A stretch of DNA of 64,000 nucleotides from Puccinia triticina (GCF_026914185.1 NC_070560.1:346001-410000); one strand, 5' to 3'. Counted from the first letter of the stretch, positions 44,344-55,703 are shown. The notes: generated from the letters alone by a model not told the origin. Numbers and translations: made by a program.

Positions 44344-45126
44344 AAGGAATCAAGGAGGTGGCCCATGCCGTCTGCTTCTTGATGATCTCATGCGCCTCCT
44401 CCGCCGCCGCCGCCGCCTCGCCCTCCGTCTCTACTCCCAACAAAACATCCTCCGCGCCCTCCCATCCAAACTCTCAATGACCACCTCCCTGCGCAAGAAA
44501 TATAACAGGATCAAGCTCAAGATCACCAAACAAAACGCTGCGCAGCTCCAGGCCCAGCTCGGCGCCCAACTTCATTCCCAGCTCTTGCCCAAAATTGACC
44601 TCCGGAATCTTGAAAACAAGCAGCTGCTCCGGACTTGCAGTGCTCTAAAACTGCAGATCTTCAAGGTCAGTTTACCATCAACTTTTTCTTGCTAGAGAGA
44701 GAGAAAAACAAAAAGGTTAATATGTTCAGCGTCGGAAGATAGCCGCTATATGCGGGGTCATGTGGATGAGTTCATGCATTACTTGCCGGGCCAGGATGAG
44801 GGGCTGTTGGTGGGGCTGATAAGTCTGAAGGAGTACCAGGAGCATTGCGACCAAGTTGCAGGCTCAGCCTGTTGGGGTGGCCAGCTTGAAGTCCGTCTCC
44901 ATCCTCTCACACCTCTCTCTCTCTCTCTCTCCCTTTCTCTCTCTTGCTAACACACCCAATCTGTCTTTTTCCGGGACAGATTCTCGTGCTCTGGAAGGTG
45001 CTGAAAGTGGCTATCCATGTTGTCCAATTGTTTCATCCTTCCATCAAAATATCTCACAAGTTCCTCAAACCCCGGGATAGCAAGGCCCTCACAATCTCAT
45101 ACCACCATAAATTGTGTGGCCTTTGA
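44344..45126 (+). pseudogene. Captured gene fragment right of copia insert, unrecognised
   Basis: The frame at 44390-44660 is Leu-, Gln- and Lys-rich and probably helical. It ends at a GGTCAGTTT donor-like site near 44665. A second coding-like stretch at about 44740-44870 is followed by a CT-rich tract and CAG near 44980, then a third at about 44975-45080. This looks like three exons separated by introns. I recognise no family. It lies in Helitron e downstream of its TATA-like box, with the same orientation. Confidence 0.4.
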
Positions 45127-46290
45127 GAATTTTGTTTGATTCAGGTCACAAACACCTTGCATATGGCCCAAAATTTCACACGGAAACCCCTGCCATGTGC
45201 CAATATGTCAGTTCCAACATTTGACTAGAGGTGAAGAGATTTTTATTGCACAAACAATAAGAATTACAAAAATTGTGGAACTGTACGTAAAGAAATACTT
45301 ATGGGCACAGGGTTAATGCTCTCCAAGTTTAAACTGTCTAGACTGTATATTTTCCAAAGGTTGCATGGAACAGAAGTTTTTGGAGTGTGATGTGGTTGCC
45401 TCAAAGAACCATTGTAGTGGATTGGGGTGCACCAACCCCAAGCATATTTGACCAGAGTTTGTAGTTGGAATGATGGATTGATCCAGCTTGCCAACATCTG
45501 AAATCTTCTCCTCTTGACATGGGTTTTTTGAGGTGCAACTATTTGAGATGAGGAAAGGGTTTTCCTGAATACTGTTTTATTGCTTTATTCACTCTCCACT
45601 TCTGTAATATTTCTTGAGAGCTTTTCAATGGAGAAGCAGAAAATAGTGTTGAAAAAAATGCTTGGTGTTGAACAGATAATCTTTGTGCTTTCTTCACTTC
45701 ATCAATTTTCAAATATAATCTATTATGCATTATCAGCATGCTACTCCTTATGATCACCCAGTTTGAGAGCCATAATTATAAAGACTCTTTCTTCAAAAAG
45801 TAAAATTGTTTTTCTGACCATGGGATTTATCAAATGTGCTAGGTTTCAAGTAATATTTATTTAGAACACAAGCATATGAAGAAGGCAAAATCAGATATAT
45901 TTATGAAAAAATTGACATGAAAAAAGTGGAAGCAGAGAATTCAATTTGATAGCTCTCATTTATCTAGCTGCAAGCATTATCCAGAGCAGACTTATGATAT
46001 TGCAAGTCATAAAATCTTTCTGGATCAGTTAAATGAGTAATAACCAGTATTAGGGGACTTTACTAACATCCACTTTGATCAAACCATTTTCTGAACTCCT
46101 CTGTGTGAGATGTCCAAAAAATTCAACCATTTTGCCAGGAACAATACTGTCACTCAAAGCATCCAGTAAGTGGATATTCTTAGCAGTAACTTTAACAATG
46201 ATACCCTGACTATCCAAAGTAAAATTATTGTGGGATGAGTTTCAACCTAATGGTTTATGTCCACTTGAGCTGGGGAGTAAATGTGGAAAG
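45127..46290. other. Helitron e 3' part, no gene recognised
   Basis: AT-rich sequence up to the Helitron 3' hairpin. Minus frames at 45264-45497 and 45539-45757 show no domain. Confidence 0.5.
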
Positions 46291-46326
46291 TAAATTCTGC
46301 AGCGGCGCAGCCGCATTGGCCTCTAG

Positions 46327-46923
46327 TAATTATTAATTACAGGGAATAAATTTGGCGTAAAAAGTAGGTGGTAAGCGCTTAAGCTGATTGGCTGCTTGTC
46401 AGAGGCGGAGGTCTTACGGCAACTACTTATAAGGATAAAGCTTGTAAATATGCTAATAAGGGATTTTTGATATTTAAAGGTTTAATCCAGTGGATTTTAC
46501 GTGCAGGGGATGGTTTAAAGGGAAAAGGGGCTACAATAGTAGCAGGGGAGAATATTCACGGCAAACTTACGGTTTATGGGCGGTGAATGGTCTGGGGGAT
46601 CTTTTCCTGAGGGCCAAATAGGTCTCTATTTATAGAGGGGACTTCAATGGGCGTAAACACTGAGTCCTTTTCTCCCTATGGGAGTATCCAGGGGTGTAGC
46701 CGTGAAAAGGGCTTGGCTGTGGGTAATTTAATTGTATTGTAATAGACTAATTTCCCTGACTCTGTCACATGACATGTTTATAACCAATTGTCATGTGAAA
46801 GAGCTTCAGTAGAAGTCTACATGATACTTTCACGGGGTATTTTTACACAAGTAATATTAATCATTAATGTACAACAGTTTAATTTTATGTACATTGTTTG
46901 TTTTACTAAATTTATGTATGTAA
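46327..46923. other. Right flank of Helitron e, no gene
   Basis: Non-coding, with a TATAAGG at about 46428 and a TATTTATAG at about 46627. Possibly an old LTR that was the target of both Helitron e and the foldback element at 46932, but I could not define its ends. Confidence 0.4.
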
Positions 46924-46931
46924 TACTATTT

Positions 46932-48656
46932 CGGACCTACTTCGCGCAGCAGCGAAAAACTCTTCGCGCACAGAATTGACCGTCCCCCGAAGTCAAGCCC
47001 GCTGTGCGCGCAAGCCAAAAAATAATTCGCGCACAGCGACTTCCCCCGAAAGAAGGAGGGGATTTTTCTCAATTTTTTTTTGATTAATCAAAAGAGGGGG
47101 TCTTAACTGCCCTCTCCAAAAAATATTGGTTTTTTTGGAGGTGTCCTTGTCATGTAAAAAAAAAAACATAATTAATATCCAAACAAAAGGCACCCGCTAC
47201 CCCGATAGCCCACCCCGGGGACTTTTCACCTGCTAATACTTAAGCGGTCGGGTACCCAGCCCCTCAAAAAGAAAGTTCGAGGGGCAGCAGCTCCGGGCCC
47301 GGCTATCCCCCAGCCGCCGTGCCGATGGCCGGCACAGGCCATCGAGCGGAGTTGCACACTCCCCCAATAACCGGCCGGCCAGCACACATGTGTGCATCTA
47401 GCACTATTTACCGGTCATCGAGGGGATTGTGTACTCCTCTCGATGGCCACTCTGTCCCCGTCATCGAGTGGAGTACATACTTCCCTCGATGACCGGGTCC
47501 GTTCCGGTCATTGAGGGGAGTGTTCACTCCTCTCGATGACCGGAGCAATCTGGTCATCGGGGGAGTATGTACTCCTCTCGATGACCGGGTCCATGCCGGT
47601 CATCGAGAGGAGTACATCCTTCCCTCGATGACCGGGTCCATTCCGGTCATCGAGAGGAGTACATCCTTCCCTCAATGACCGGGTCCGTTCGGGTCATCGA
47701 GAGGAATGTTCACTCCTCTCGACGACCGGAGTAATTGGGTCACTGAGGGGAGTGTACTCCTCTCCAGAGGAGTACATCATCCTTCCCTCGATGACCGAGT
47801 CCGTTCCGGTCATCGAGGGGAGTGTTCACTCCTCTCGCCAACCGGAGCAACCAGGTCACCAAGCTCCGGTCGTTGAGAGGAGTGAACATTCCTCTCGATG
47901 ACCGGAACGGACCTGGTCATCGGGGGAAGGATGTACTCCTCTTGATGACCGGCATGGACCCGGTCATCGAGAGGAGTACATACTCCCCTCGATGACCAGA
48001 TTGCTCCGGTCATTGAGAGGAGTGAACACTCCCCTCGATGACTGGGACGGATCCGGTCATTGAGGGAAGTATGTACTCCCCTCAATGACCGGAACGGACC
48101 CGGTCATCGAGGGAAGTATGTACTCCACTCGATGACCGGGATAGATTGGCCATCGAGAGGTATACATAATCCCCTCAATGACCGGTAATTTGTGCCACAT
48201 GCACGCATGTGCTGGCCGGTCATCGGGGGAGTGTGCAACTCCGCTCGATGGCCTGTGCCGGCTATCGGCACGGCGGCTGGGGGATAGCCGGGCCCGGAGC
48301 TGCTGCCCCTCGAACTTTGTTTTCGAGGGGCTGGGTACCCGACCGCTTAAGTTTGAGCAGGTACAAAGGCCCCGGGGTGGGCTATTGGGGTAGCAGGTGC
48401 CTTTTTTTGGATTAATATTATGATTTTTTTTTGCATCACAAGGACACCTTCAAAAAATCCAATATTTTTTGGAGGGGGCAAGTAAGACCCCCTCTTTTTA
48501 TCAATCAAAAAAAAATCCGGAAAAATCACCTCCTTCTTTCGGGGGAAGTCACTGTGCGCAAAGTATTTTTTGGCTTGCGCGCACAGCGGGCTCAACGTCG
48601 GGGGACGGTCAATTCTGTGCGCGAAGAGTTTTCCGCTGCTGCGCGAAGTAGGTCCG
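46932..48656. mobile_element. Large foldback element, 8-bp TSD TACTATTT
   Basis: 1,725 bp. Ends are CGGACCTACTTCGCGCAGC and its inverse, flanked by TACTATTT at 46924-46931 and 48657-48664. The outer arms, about 460 bp each, are near-perfect inverted repeats. The middle is an array of about 40-bp palindromes. No transposase is present. An 8-bp duplication is typical of hAT superfamily elements, so a hAT-dependent non-autonomous element is the best guess. The terminal bases do not match a hAT consensus I know well. Confidence 0.9.
47400..48240. repeat. Array of CCGGTCATCGAG palindromic units
   Basis: About twenty copies of CCGGTCATCGAGRGGAGT alternating with its inverse ACTCCYCTCGATGACCGG. Each pair can fold into a hairpin of about 18 bp. 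It sits at the centre of the foldback element. A degenerate relative is at 50680-50960. The minus frame 47810-48085 is produced by the repeat. Confidence 0.92.
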
Positions 48657-48664
48657 TACTATTT

Positions 48665-49580
48665 TTGGGCGCTTTCTGGGGCCAATTCTTATTTATATAA
48701 TTAGTACATGAAGGAATAGGAATAAGGGGGTACTTTAAGTGGGTGACCCCCCTTAATTTATGATGAGGAATCTGATTCTGCAATAATAATTTAATAATAA
48801 TTATTATTTACTAAGTTATTGCAGTCTTTTGGATACTTGATGTATCTCTAAGGCTGACAAGCGGACTTAGCGGGATAGTCGGAGTAGGACTTTGGGGGAT
48901 CTCACAGACGGACTGAGTAGTGTGGACCGGCACTGCGTGAACTGGGGCAGTGGAAGCGGATGACATTGGTGTGGACACACCAGGTAGAGACTGGGGTTGG
49001 AGGCTAGTCAGAGGGTGCGGGAGAGCAAGCGTCGGAGATGTGCTAGGCTGGAAAGTGATGCATGCGGAGTTTGACAAGGGCGGGAAAGGAAAGAGGGGGG
49101 CAATGTTGGCTGGGAGCGCAGTTATGTGAGTGGAGGGAGTGGAGGGAGTGGAGGAACTAGGACATTGGGGGGCTTTTCTCTTTGGATCATCATTGATCTT
49201 GCTATCTTACTATCTTACTACGGATATTACGGTATTATTGTAGTTGGAGAAATTCTTGCGGAGCTTGTGCGTATTGCTACAACGCAGAGAGTTTTTACCA
49301 CTCAAACACATTCTTACTTACTTGCGGAGTTTTGCTACCTGCGGACAGAACAGATGAAGCTTACACAGACTAGGCAGGTCATATCAGGCTCATTGCGGAG
49401 TGCTGAAGAGATCTTTACGTCGCAGAAACCCAGTGCTGGTGACCATTCAAACCCGGAGTTATCTTAGAGGGAGGTTTAGTGCCAATTCTCATCAGGCGAC
49501 ACAATTTTATCTTGACAACAGTGCCCCAAAGAGTCCAAAAATTTTACAGTGCAGAGATTAAGCTCTGGGAAAAACATGAT
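48665..49580. other. Unassigned sequence with an AT-rich palindrome
   Basis: CTGCAATAATAATTTAAT at 48778 and ACTAAGTTATTGCAG at 48812 form an interrupted AT-rich palindrome. A Pro/Ser/Thr-rich minus frame at 48811-49077 and a plus frame at 49126-49467 show no domain. GGAGTGGAGG repeats occur near 49130. 49495-49560 resembles the tandem repeat at 36060-36840. Confidence 0.45.
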
Positions 49581-49593
49581 GATCAGCTGAAAG

Positions 49594-50044
49594 CAATGGT
49601 GGGCCAGATAGACTAATCGTAGCATTAGTGTGGCGTGGTGTAGCTGAATTGTGCTAACTTTTAGCATAGCGTTAGCGGAATTGCACCGTCTCCGAGCTAA
49701 CCCTACGCGCACAGGGTGCGCAGCTAATTTAGCTGTTAGCGTAGCGTTAGCGCAGATGCAAGAAATTGCACTAACACTACACACAGAGGGCGCCAAAGAG
49801 CGCGCGCTACTGTACAGCGCTTTTAGCGGAAAAAAGGCCTGTTTTTCCGCTCAAAGAGCTGTAGCGCAGCGTAGCGTAGCTTAGCGACTTTAGCGGTGCG
49901 CTAAAACTAACAAAGAATTGGCGCGCTGTTAGCGCCACTGAAAATTAACGCAGCGTAGCGGCGCTAACGCTATTCAAAATTGGCAGGCGCTTTTTGCCGC
50001 TACGCTAATGCGTAGCGCTGAAATAGAATAGCGGCCCACAGTTG
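49594..50044. mobile_element. Palindromic MITE, second copy
   Basis: 451 bp. Its reverse complement matches the MITE at 23562-24038 in order and word content (ATTTCAGCGCTACGC, GCGGCAAAAAGCGCC, the GGAAAAAAGGCCT region). Ends CAATGGTGGGCC and GGCCCACAGTTG are imperfect inverses. Flanks CTGAAAG (49587-49593) and CTGAAAT (50045-50051) fit a 7-bp duplication with one change. Confidence 0.7.
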
Positions 50045-50329
50045 CTGAAATCCATTAGAACACCCTAGGAATGGGTTTGGATAAGGCTTTGGTGGTGTTA
50101 CTTAGTAGGACACCTGCCAACATGCGCTCACAGTAGCACACACCATTCACTGCAAGAAAAAATCTGGGAACTGCTTGCAGTTGAGATGCAAGAGCTCAAG
50201 GTAAGCTGTGCCTCATGCAAGAATCAAGCACTGGTTGATTCCATGCACATTGTATAATTTATGCAAGAGTGAGTCTGAGGTAAAAAAAACTGAGTACATG
50301 CAGGCTCCAAAATACTGAGTTGATACCTA

Positions 50330-50519
50330 TGCAAATTGCCCTTTCATGTGAAAATTGCCCTTTCATGTGAAAATTCCCCTTTCATGTGAAAATTCCCCTT
50401 TCATGTGCACATACCCTATTCATGTGCAGATTTCCCTTCTTTATGCATTTACCCCTTTCATAATGTGTACATACCCCTTTATGTGCGCATACCCCTTTCA
50501 TGTGTGTGTATCCCTCATG
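50330..50519. repeat. CCCCTTTCATGTG short tandem repeat, left part
   Basis: Degenerate 14-18 bp units (CCCTTTCATGTGAAAATT, then ATACCCCTTTCATGTG). The same repeat resumes at 61854, right of the element inserted at 50520. Confidence 0.8.
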
Positions 50520-51085
50520 TAGAGAATGTCAAAACGGACCTGGGTATAATTTACACCGCCGGTACCCGCATGTTTTTTTCCAAAAACAGGCACCCGGCAC
50601 CGCCTGGCGGGTACCAGAGGTCTTTTAGGCGGGTACCAGCGGTACCCGCCAGCTTTTTTTCATCAAAAAGGTCACCAAGAGGTTTCCTTGATGACCGGAA
50701 TGGACGCGTCATCAAGAGGTCCTCCCCTCGATGACCGCAACAGGTTGTTCATTGAGGGGAGGACCTTTCAATGACCAGAAAAGCAATGACCGACCTGTTC
50801 CGGTCATCAAACAGGTTGGTCATGGTCATTGAGGGTGCTCCCCCAACAACCAGCACGCACTTGTCATTGAGGGAAGTGACAACTACCCTCGATGATTGCA
50901 CCAGGGACCGTCCTTGATGACGGTCCTGGCCAATGACCAGTTTATTGTCAGTCATTGAGGGCAGCTCAGAGCGGGCCAAGGGGCGGGGGGGGCGGGGGTT
51001 ACCCAATTAACCCGGCGGGGGAAAGCGGTACTTGGGGGCGGTACCCGGGTACTGCACCGCTTTTTCGGAAAAAACGGGCACCCGG

Positions 51086-52064
51086 TGTGGTGCTCCATTC
51101 CAAACCATAAGTAGTATTTTATTGCTTTCCTTTACATATATTCATCATTACATTGCCTATTACCCCATCACCCCTTCACAAAAACTTCATTATTATTGCA
51201 TATTCAGATTCTACGCCAAATTTCACCTATAGTCACTCATACATAGTACCCCCTTATCTTCAATGGTTCAGTAGTTATATAAGGATATAAGACTTACAGA
51301 AACCCTACAGTCTTCATTAGTTACAATAATCATTTCATTAGTAACCTACTTGAATCATTACAGTACATTCCTTTTACATAGTTATTCTCACATACTAAAT
51401 CCTTTACATACATTGCTCATCATGTACTATGCCTATTGTACACATTACATCATTGGATCTGTGCTTACCCTTTTCAGTAGTGCTCATCATTACAAGTTGT
51501 TACTATGTTCTCATCACTCTTCCCCATTCGTACATTCTTTTATTCCCATAACCAACATTCCCCTTTCAGCATTGCTCATCATTACATACTGTTACTATGT
51601 TCTCATCACTCTTCCCCATTTGTACATTCCTTTATTCCCATAGTCAGAATGCCTCCACTGTCTGTGCTCATCCTTTCTTCATATAAGAACTGTCCTTCCC
51701 CCCTCACTTGTACCCTATGCAGAGAACTATATGCAGAATTTATAGATAATTTTAGATACAGAAATTATAAGTGCCCATTCTCATCAACCCCTTGCCATTA
51801 AACCTTGCCATTGCATTCCCCTCTCTCATCACTCCTCCAACTCTCTTACCCTCAGTAGTCAGTATTTAAAGCTCATAGTACTAGCTCCTAAGATCAAGCA
51901 GAAATCAGCCACACCTTTTTATTCTTTTTCTTAGTGTTACTCTCATCCCCTCAGCATTAGTCAGGAAGGAAGCCTCATCAGCACCCTTGCATAGCTTACA
52001 TTAGTACTAGTGTTGCTATCCATTTCCCTTCCAAGCTCTATTCTCCCCCTTGAGTAGTTCCACA
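51086..52064 (+). repeat. 5' LTR of gypsy A
   Basis: TGTGGTGCTCC...TAGTTCCACA, 979 bp. It matches 60778-61755 with scattered substitutions, so the insertion is older than copia 3. TATA-like TATATAAGG at 51280 is where transcription could begin. Confidence 0.95.
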
Positions 52065-52066
52065 AG

Positions 52067-52080
52067 TGGTGTCGCAACAG
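52067..52080 (+). other. Primer-binding site of gypsy A
   Basis: TGGTGTCGCAACAG two bases after the 5' LTR. It begins with TGG, as expected for pairing with a tRNA 3' CCA end. I cannot name the tRNA. The leader 52081-52288 has no gene. Confidence 0.6.
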
Positions 52081-52288
52081 TGGCCTTTCTATACTTCAGA
52101 TATCTTCAGCTCTAGTAACACTCTTACCATCAGCTACATACTACTTCACCTACACTCCTCATACTCCTTTCTTTACAAATCAACTCCCTGCTTTTAGAAT
52201 CAACTTCAACCAACAGTAACACTATCAGCATCTCCACTATCAACCTTCAACACCCTTCAGATTTAGAGTCAACTTATCTGCTTCAATC

Positions 52289-54706
52289 ATGTCTGCCCAA
52301 GGATCTCCCAACACCAATGTTGCTCCCAGTCTTTACCCTCCAGTGGATCCATCCAGTAATGCTGCAGTTCAGGACTCCACCACTTCCAACACTGGTCAGA
52401 CTCAGGTTCCTCCCAATGGTCCAGGTTATCAACCTTCTTCCAATGCTCCAGATCCCCAGGGTTCTTCTACTCCACAAGTCAACTCCAGTTCTTACAGACC
52501 TCCACCTGGACCTCAGACTTCCAGTATCCCTAGATACACAGGATATAGAGATACCAATCAGCTTTCAGAAGATTCAGAAGATTTAAATGCACCACCACCC
52601 CGCTTTCCCAGGTTCCAGCGCCAAAGGGATGACTCAACACACTCTACCAGGTCCAACACTCACTTTTTAAATAGGGAACCAGCTATGCCTAGGTATGAGG
52701 ATCCTGTCAGCAGAGGAGTAAAGATCAAACCCATGGACAAAGAGCTCTTCTTTGATGGAACCAACATGCCTGTGGAGAAGTTCATTAGAAGGTATGAAAG
52801 TGCTGGAAGAGATGATGGTGCTAACTCTAAGGAACTGGCTGGACAAATCATTGCTTTTATCAAAGGGTTGGACCTTAAGGATGAAGTGGAAGACATGTCA
52901 GGCCATGAAAACTTGGATTGGGAAACCCTGAAGAAACAGCTACTCACCAGGTTTGGAACTTCTCAGCCATTGGTCAGATATACCAGGGAGGATCTCAGGA
53001 AACTAGTCTACAAATCTGCCCAGGATGGAGGAATCAGCACCTTGGAAACCTTCAACACATTCAGAAACAAGTTTGAAACCATCACTCACTACTTGGTAAG
53101 AATGGGGTTCAGTACCAGCCTGGAGGAATTCAGACACCTTCTTTTGGAAACTCTTCACAAGGATCTGGATCAAAGAGTTACTAGGAGCTTGATGAGGGAC
53201 AATCAAATGCTAGCCTCAAAGGATGGAGGTGATATCTTGCCAGACACTGAAACTCTTCTTACCTACATTCACCAGGAAGTTTACTCAAGATCAGTGGTCA
53301 ACAGAAGGACTGAATGGAGGGCAGAAGAGAAATTCACTTTGGACAACTCACCTAGGACCTTCAAACCCACACCTGCTACTCAGGGAGCTGCTCCTACTGC
53401 TTCTATTTCTCTGGACAAACAAGTGGAACTCCTTACCAAACAACTTGCATCCCTCACTGCTGGCAAAGGACTACCTCCCCACATGGACAAACCTGCTAGG
53501 ACCTGGCCATTCAAATGCTATTATTGTCATCAGGAAACCCATGGAACCAACAGCTGCTCTCAACTTGCCCAGGACATGTCTAGTGGTGCTGTTATCAAGG
53601 ATGGAAGAGATTACAAACTTCCAGACAAATCAGTTATTCCATGGATTCCAAGCAGACCAATCGGAACCCCAGTGGAAGAGTACTCTAAAACTAAGCTCAC
53701 ATCTTTTTTTGGCCAACTAGAGGAGGACCCAGCCTATTATCAAACCCACAGTTATGAAGCAGACCTTGGAAAGAGGACCAGAAACAACTCTAAGGATCAG
53801 GATGAGGAGGAACCAGCCAAGTCAGACAAAAGGATCAGGAAGGAGAAACAGGACCTAATGGACATGGATACAGAGGAATTACTTCACATGACACAGCCCC
53901 CTACTCCTAGTGCTTCCAAATCCCCTACTTCAAAAGGCTCCCCTCAAGTCAGATTCCAGGATAAGGACAAGGATTCAACCACTGCACCTAAGGACAAACC
54001 AGTTAAGAAGACCTATTTGGAAAAGACTTTGGCCAAGGAGTACCCAGGAATTGAGGAGGAAGTGGCTAGTAGGATGTTGACTGCAGGAAAGATGGAGTTG
54101 GCCTTTGGAGAAATCTTTGCTATATCACCAGGAGTTACTGACTGTATCAGGAAGAAGATAACCAACAGAAGGGTCCCATTGGATGGTGTCAAATCAGCAA
54201 ACTTCACAGACATGGAGGATGGAGAAGAACCAGCACAGGAGCAACCCACTACTCACTACTCCTGCCCCCTTGGATACATCACCATCACTATTGGAGGAGA
54301 GAAACATCAAGCACTCTTGGATACTGGCTCTATGGTCAACATTATTCCTGAAACTCTTGCACATAAACTTGGATTAGTACTCACTGCTAAATCTATGAAG
54401 CTCAAAGGAATTGGAGGTCACCTTACTGATATACCTGGAATTGCTGAAGATGTGGAGGTAACCATTGGGAAAGTAGTCAGGACAGTTCATTTCTGGGTAG
54501 CCAAAGGACCAGTTCAGATGATTATTGGAAAGCCTTTCTTGATGGATGTCTCAGCTAACATCAACTACAATGGAGCCAGAGGAGAAGCACTTTCAATCAT
54601 GGATTCAGCTGGTCAGATTTTTTTGGTTCCAATCATACTCCCCAGTAATCAGAAGTGGGAAACCAGCATACCTTCCAATTCTGGACTGGTAAATTTTTTA
54701 GATTGA
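52289..54706 (+). CDS. Gypsy A Gag-protease
   Basis: 805 codons from the ATG at 52289, the first good start after the leader. Residues 1-140 are Pro/Ser/Asn/Gln-rich and probably disordered. The Gag core follows (KELFFDGTNMPVEKFI, FETITHYLVRMGFS). Zinc knuckle CYYCHQETHGTNSC (CX2CX4HX4C) is near residue 410. A charged linker leads to the aspartic protease with LLDTGSMVN near residue 676 and MIIGKPFLMD. Gag would build the particle and bind RNA, and protease would mature it. The frame ends with NFLD and TGA, two codons after a slippery heptamer. Codons avoid CpG. The full frame is intact and resembles the broken gypsy B copy throughout. Confidence 0.93.
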   Translation: MSAQGSPNTNVAPSLYPPVDPSSNAAVQDSTTSNTGQTQVPPNGPGYQPSSNAPDPQGSSTPQVNSSSYRPPPGPQTSSIPRYTGYRDTNQLSEDSEDLNAPPPRFPRFQRQRDDSTHSTRSNTHFLNREPAMPRYEDPVSRGVKIKPMDKELFFDGTNMPVEKFIRRYESAGRDDGANSKELAGQIIAFIKGLDLKDEVEDMSGHENLDWETLKKQLLTRFGTSQPLVRYTREDLRKLVYKSAQDGGISTLETFNTFRNKFETITHYLVRMGFSTSLEEFRHLLLETLHKDLDQRVTRSLMRDNQMLASKDGGDILPDTETLLTYIHQEVYSRSVVNRRTEWRAEEKFTLDNSPRTFKPTPATQGAAPTASISLDKQVELLTKQLASLTAGKGLPPHMDKPARTWPFKCYYCHQETHGTNSCSQLAQDMSSGAVIKDGRDYKLPDKSVIPWIPSRPIGTPVEEYSKTKLTSFFGQLEEDPAYYQTHSYEADLGKRTRNNSKDQDEEEPAKSDKRIRKEKQDLMDMDTEELLHMTQPPTPSASKSPTSKGSPQVRFQDKDKDSTTAPKDKPVKKTYLEKTLAKEYPGIEEEVASRMLTAGKMELAFGEIFAISPGVTDCIRKKITNRRVPLDGVKSANFTDMEDGEEPAQEQPTTHYSCPLGYITITIGGEKHQALLDTGSMVNIIPETLAHKLGLVLTAKSMKLKGIGGHLTDIPGIAEDVEVTIGKVVRTVHFWVAKGPVQMIIGKPFLMDVSANINYNGARGEALSIMDSAGQIFLVPIILPSNQKWETSIPSNSGLVNFLD
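54694..54700 (+). other. -1 ribosomal frameshift site of gypsy A
   Basis: T TTT TTA in zero-frame register AAT TTT TTA, followed by GAT TGA. Slipping one base back reads AGA TTG AGA and enters the open reverse transcriptase frame. The heptamer is the classical U UUU UUA type used at retroviral gag-pol junctions. It is conserved in gypsy B (24834-24840). Confidence 0.75.
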
Positions 54707-55703
54707 GACCAGGTTTTCAGTTCCCTTCCCTTACAACTGCAACCCTGGAAAACAACCAAAAGCAACAAACTGTAGTCACTCATTCAGCAAAGTATAAATC
54801 AACTCTAAAAAAAATAAAACCAGTAAACCAACCAATGCCATTATCTCTCAATCCCCCATTATCAAGGCCACCACTCTCAAGAGATCCTTACCTCACTCCT
54901 TTAAGCCCTTTTCCTCCACCATTCACTCCTACCTCCAAGATTACTCAAGAAAGGCTGGACCTCATCAATTTTGGACCTCCTGGATGGCTTTCTCCTCAAG
55001 AATATCTCCTGCTGGTATGGGTAATTGTGATTAGAAAAGGTGCTTTGGCTTTTGTAGAAACAGAAAGAGGCCTTCTTAAACACACCTATGGACAGCCTTA
55101 TATCATTCCAGTCATTCCCCATGAACCTTGGCAACAGAAACCAATTCCAATCCCTGCACCCATCAAAGACCAGGTTATAGAATTGGTAAGAGAAAGACTC
55201 AGCACTGGCCTCTATGAACAATCCTTTTCCAGTTATTCCAGCCCTATATTTTGTGTAAAGAAGCAGGATGGTAAGCTCAGAATTGTACATGACCTTCAGA
55301 AACTCAACAAAGTCACCATTAAGGACGCTGGACTACCACCAAAGACAGAGGAACTCATTGAATCATTCACTGGAAGGGCTTGCTATGGACTAGGTGATAT
55401 TATGGGAGGATATGATGAAAGAGAATTAGCTCCAGAATCCAGACCTTTGACCACCTTTGAAACACCCCTTGGAAGATTTCAACTTACCAGATTACCCCAA
55501 GGAGCCACCAATTCAGTTGCAGTTTACCAGGCCCAAATGATGTGGATACTCCAGGATGAATTACCTCAACATATGGGAATCTTTGTGGATGATGGAGGTA
55601 TAAAGGGACCAACCTCTGACTACAATGAAGAAACTCTAAAGGACAACCCCCAGATCAGAAGATTTATCTATGAATATGCCATTACTCTGGAAAGGATTCT
55701 ATC
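54700..55703 (+). CDS. Gypsy A reverse transcriptase (frameshift product)
   Basis: Read in the -1 frame after 54694-54700, with no start codon of its own needed. It shows SRPPLSRDPYLTPL, the PHEPWQQKPIPIPAPIK linker, SSPIFCVKKQDGKLRIVHDL, GRACYGLGDIMGGYDER, LGRFQLTRLPQGATNSV and the polymerase box GIFVDDGGIKG. The frame goes wrong at about 55700-55707, where one base seems missing in the ERILSGL segment. Gypsy B reads straight through there (ERILFRIEEAGL). After that point this frame gives only nonsense to 55881, while the real sequence continues one frame back. It copies element RNA to DNA. Confidence 0.88.

Larger units (their letters stand above)
37280..46326 (+). mobile_element. Complete Helitron (element e), split by a copia element
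   Basis: Starts TCCAAGTTTATTAAATAC after A37279 and ends with the hairpin GCGGC-GCA-GCCGC and CTAG (46323-46326) before a T, with no target duplication. Net length is about 3.5 kb without the copia insert, similar to Helitron c (3.2 kb). The first 400 bp match Helitron c closely (poly-A/TCAAGGGTT tracts, the CAGCCCGTGTCAAGCGCACGG stretch, the TGCAACAGCGGAGGGG stretch). It has no Rep/helicase. It carries unrecognised gene fragments on both sides of the copia insertion. Confidence 0.85.

Noticed and set aside
47400..48240. CRISPR-like array
   Set aside because: There are no unique spacers; units are alternating palindromes inside a foldback element in a eukaryotic genome.
51350..51801. Protein-coding frames inside the gypsy A LTRs
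   Set aside because: They recur in both LTRs, are Ser/His/Tyr-rich from TCATCA-type repeats and have no coding signature.
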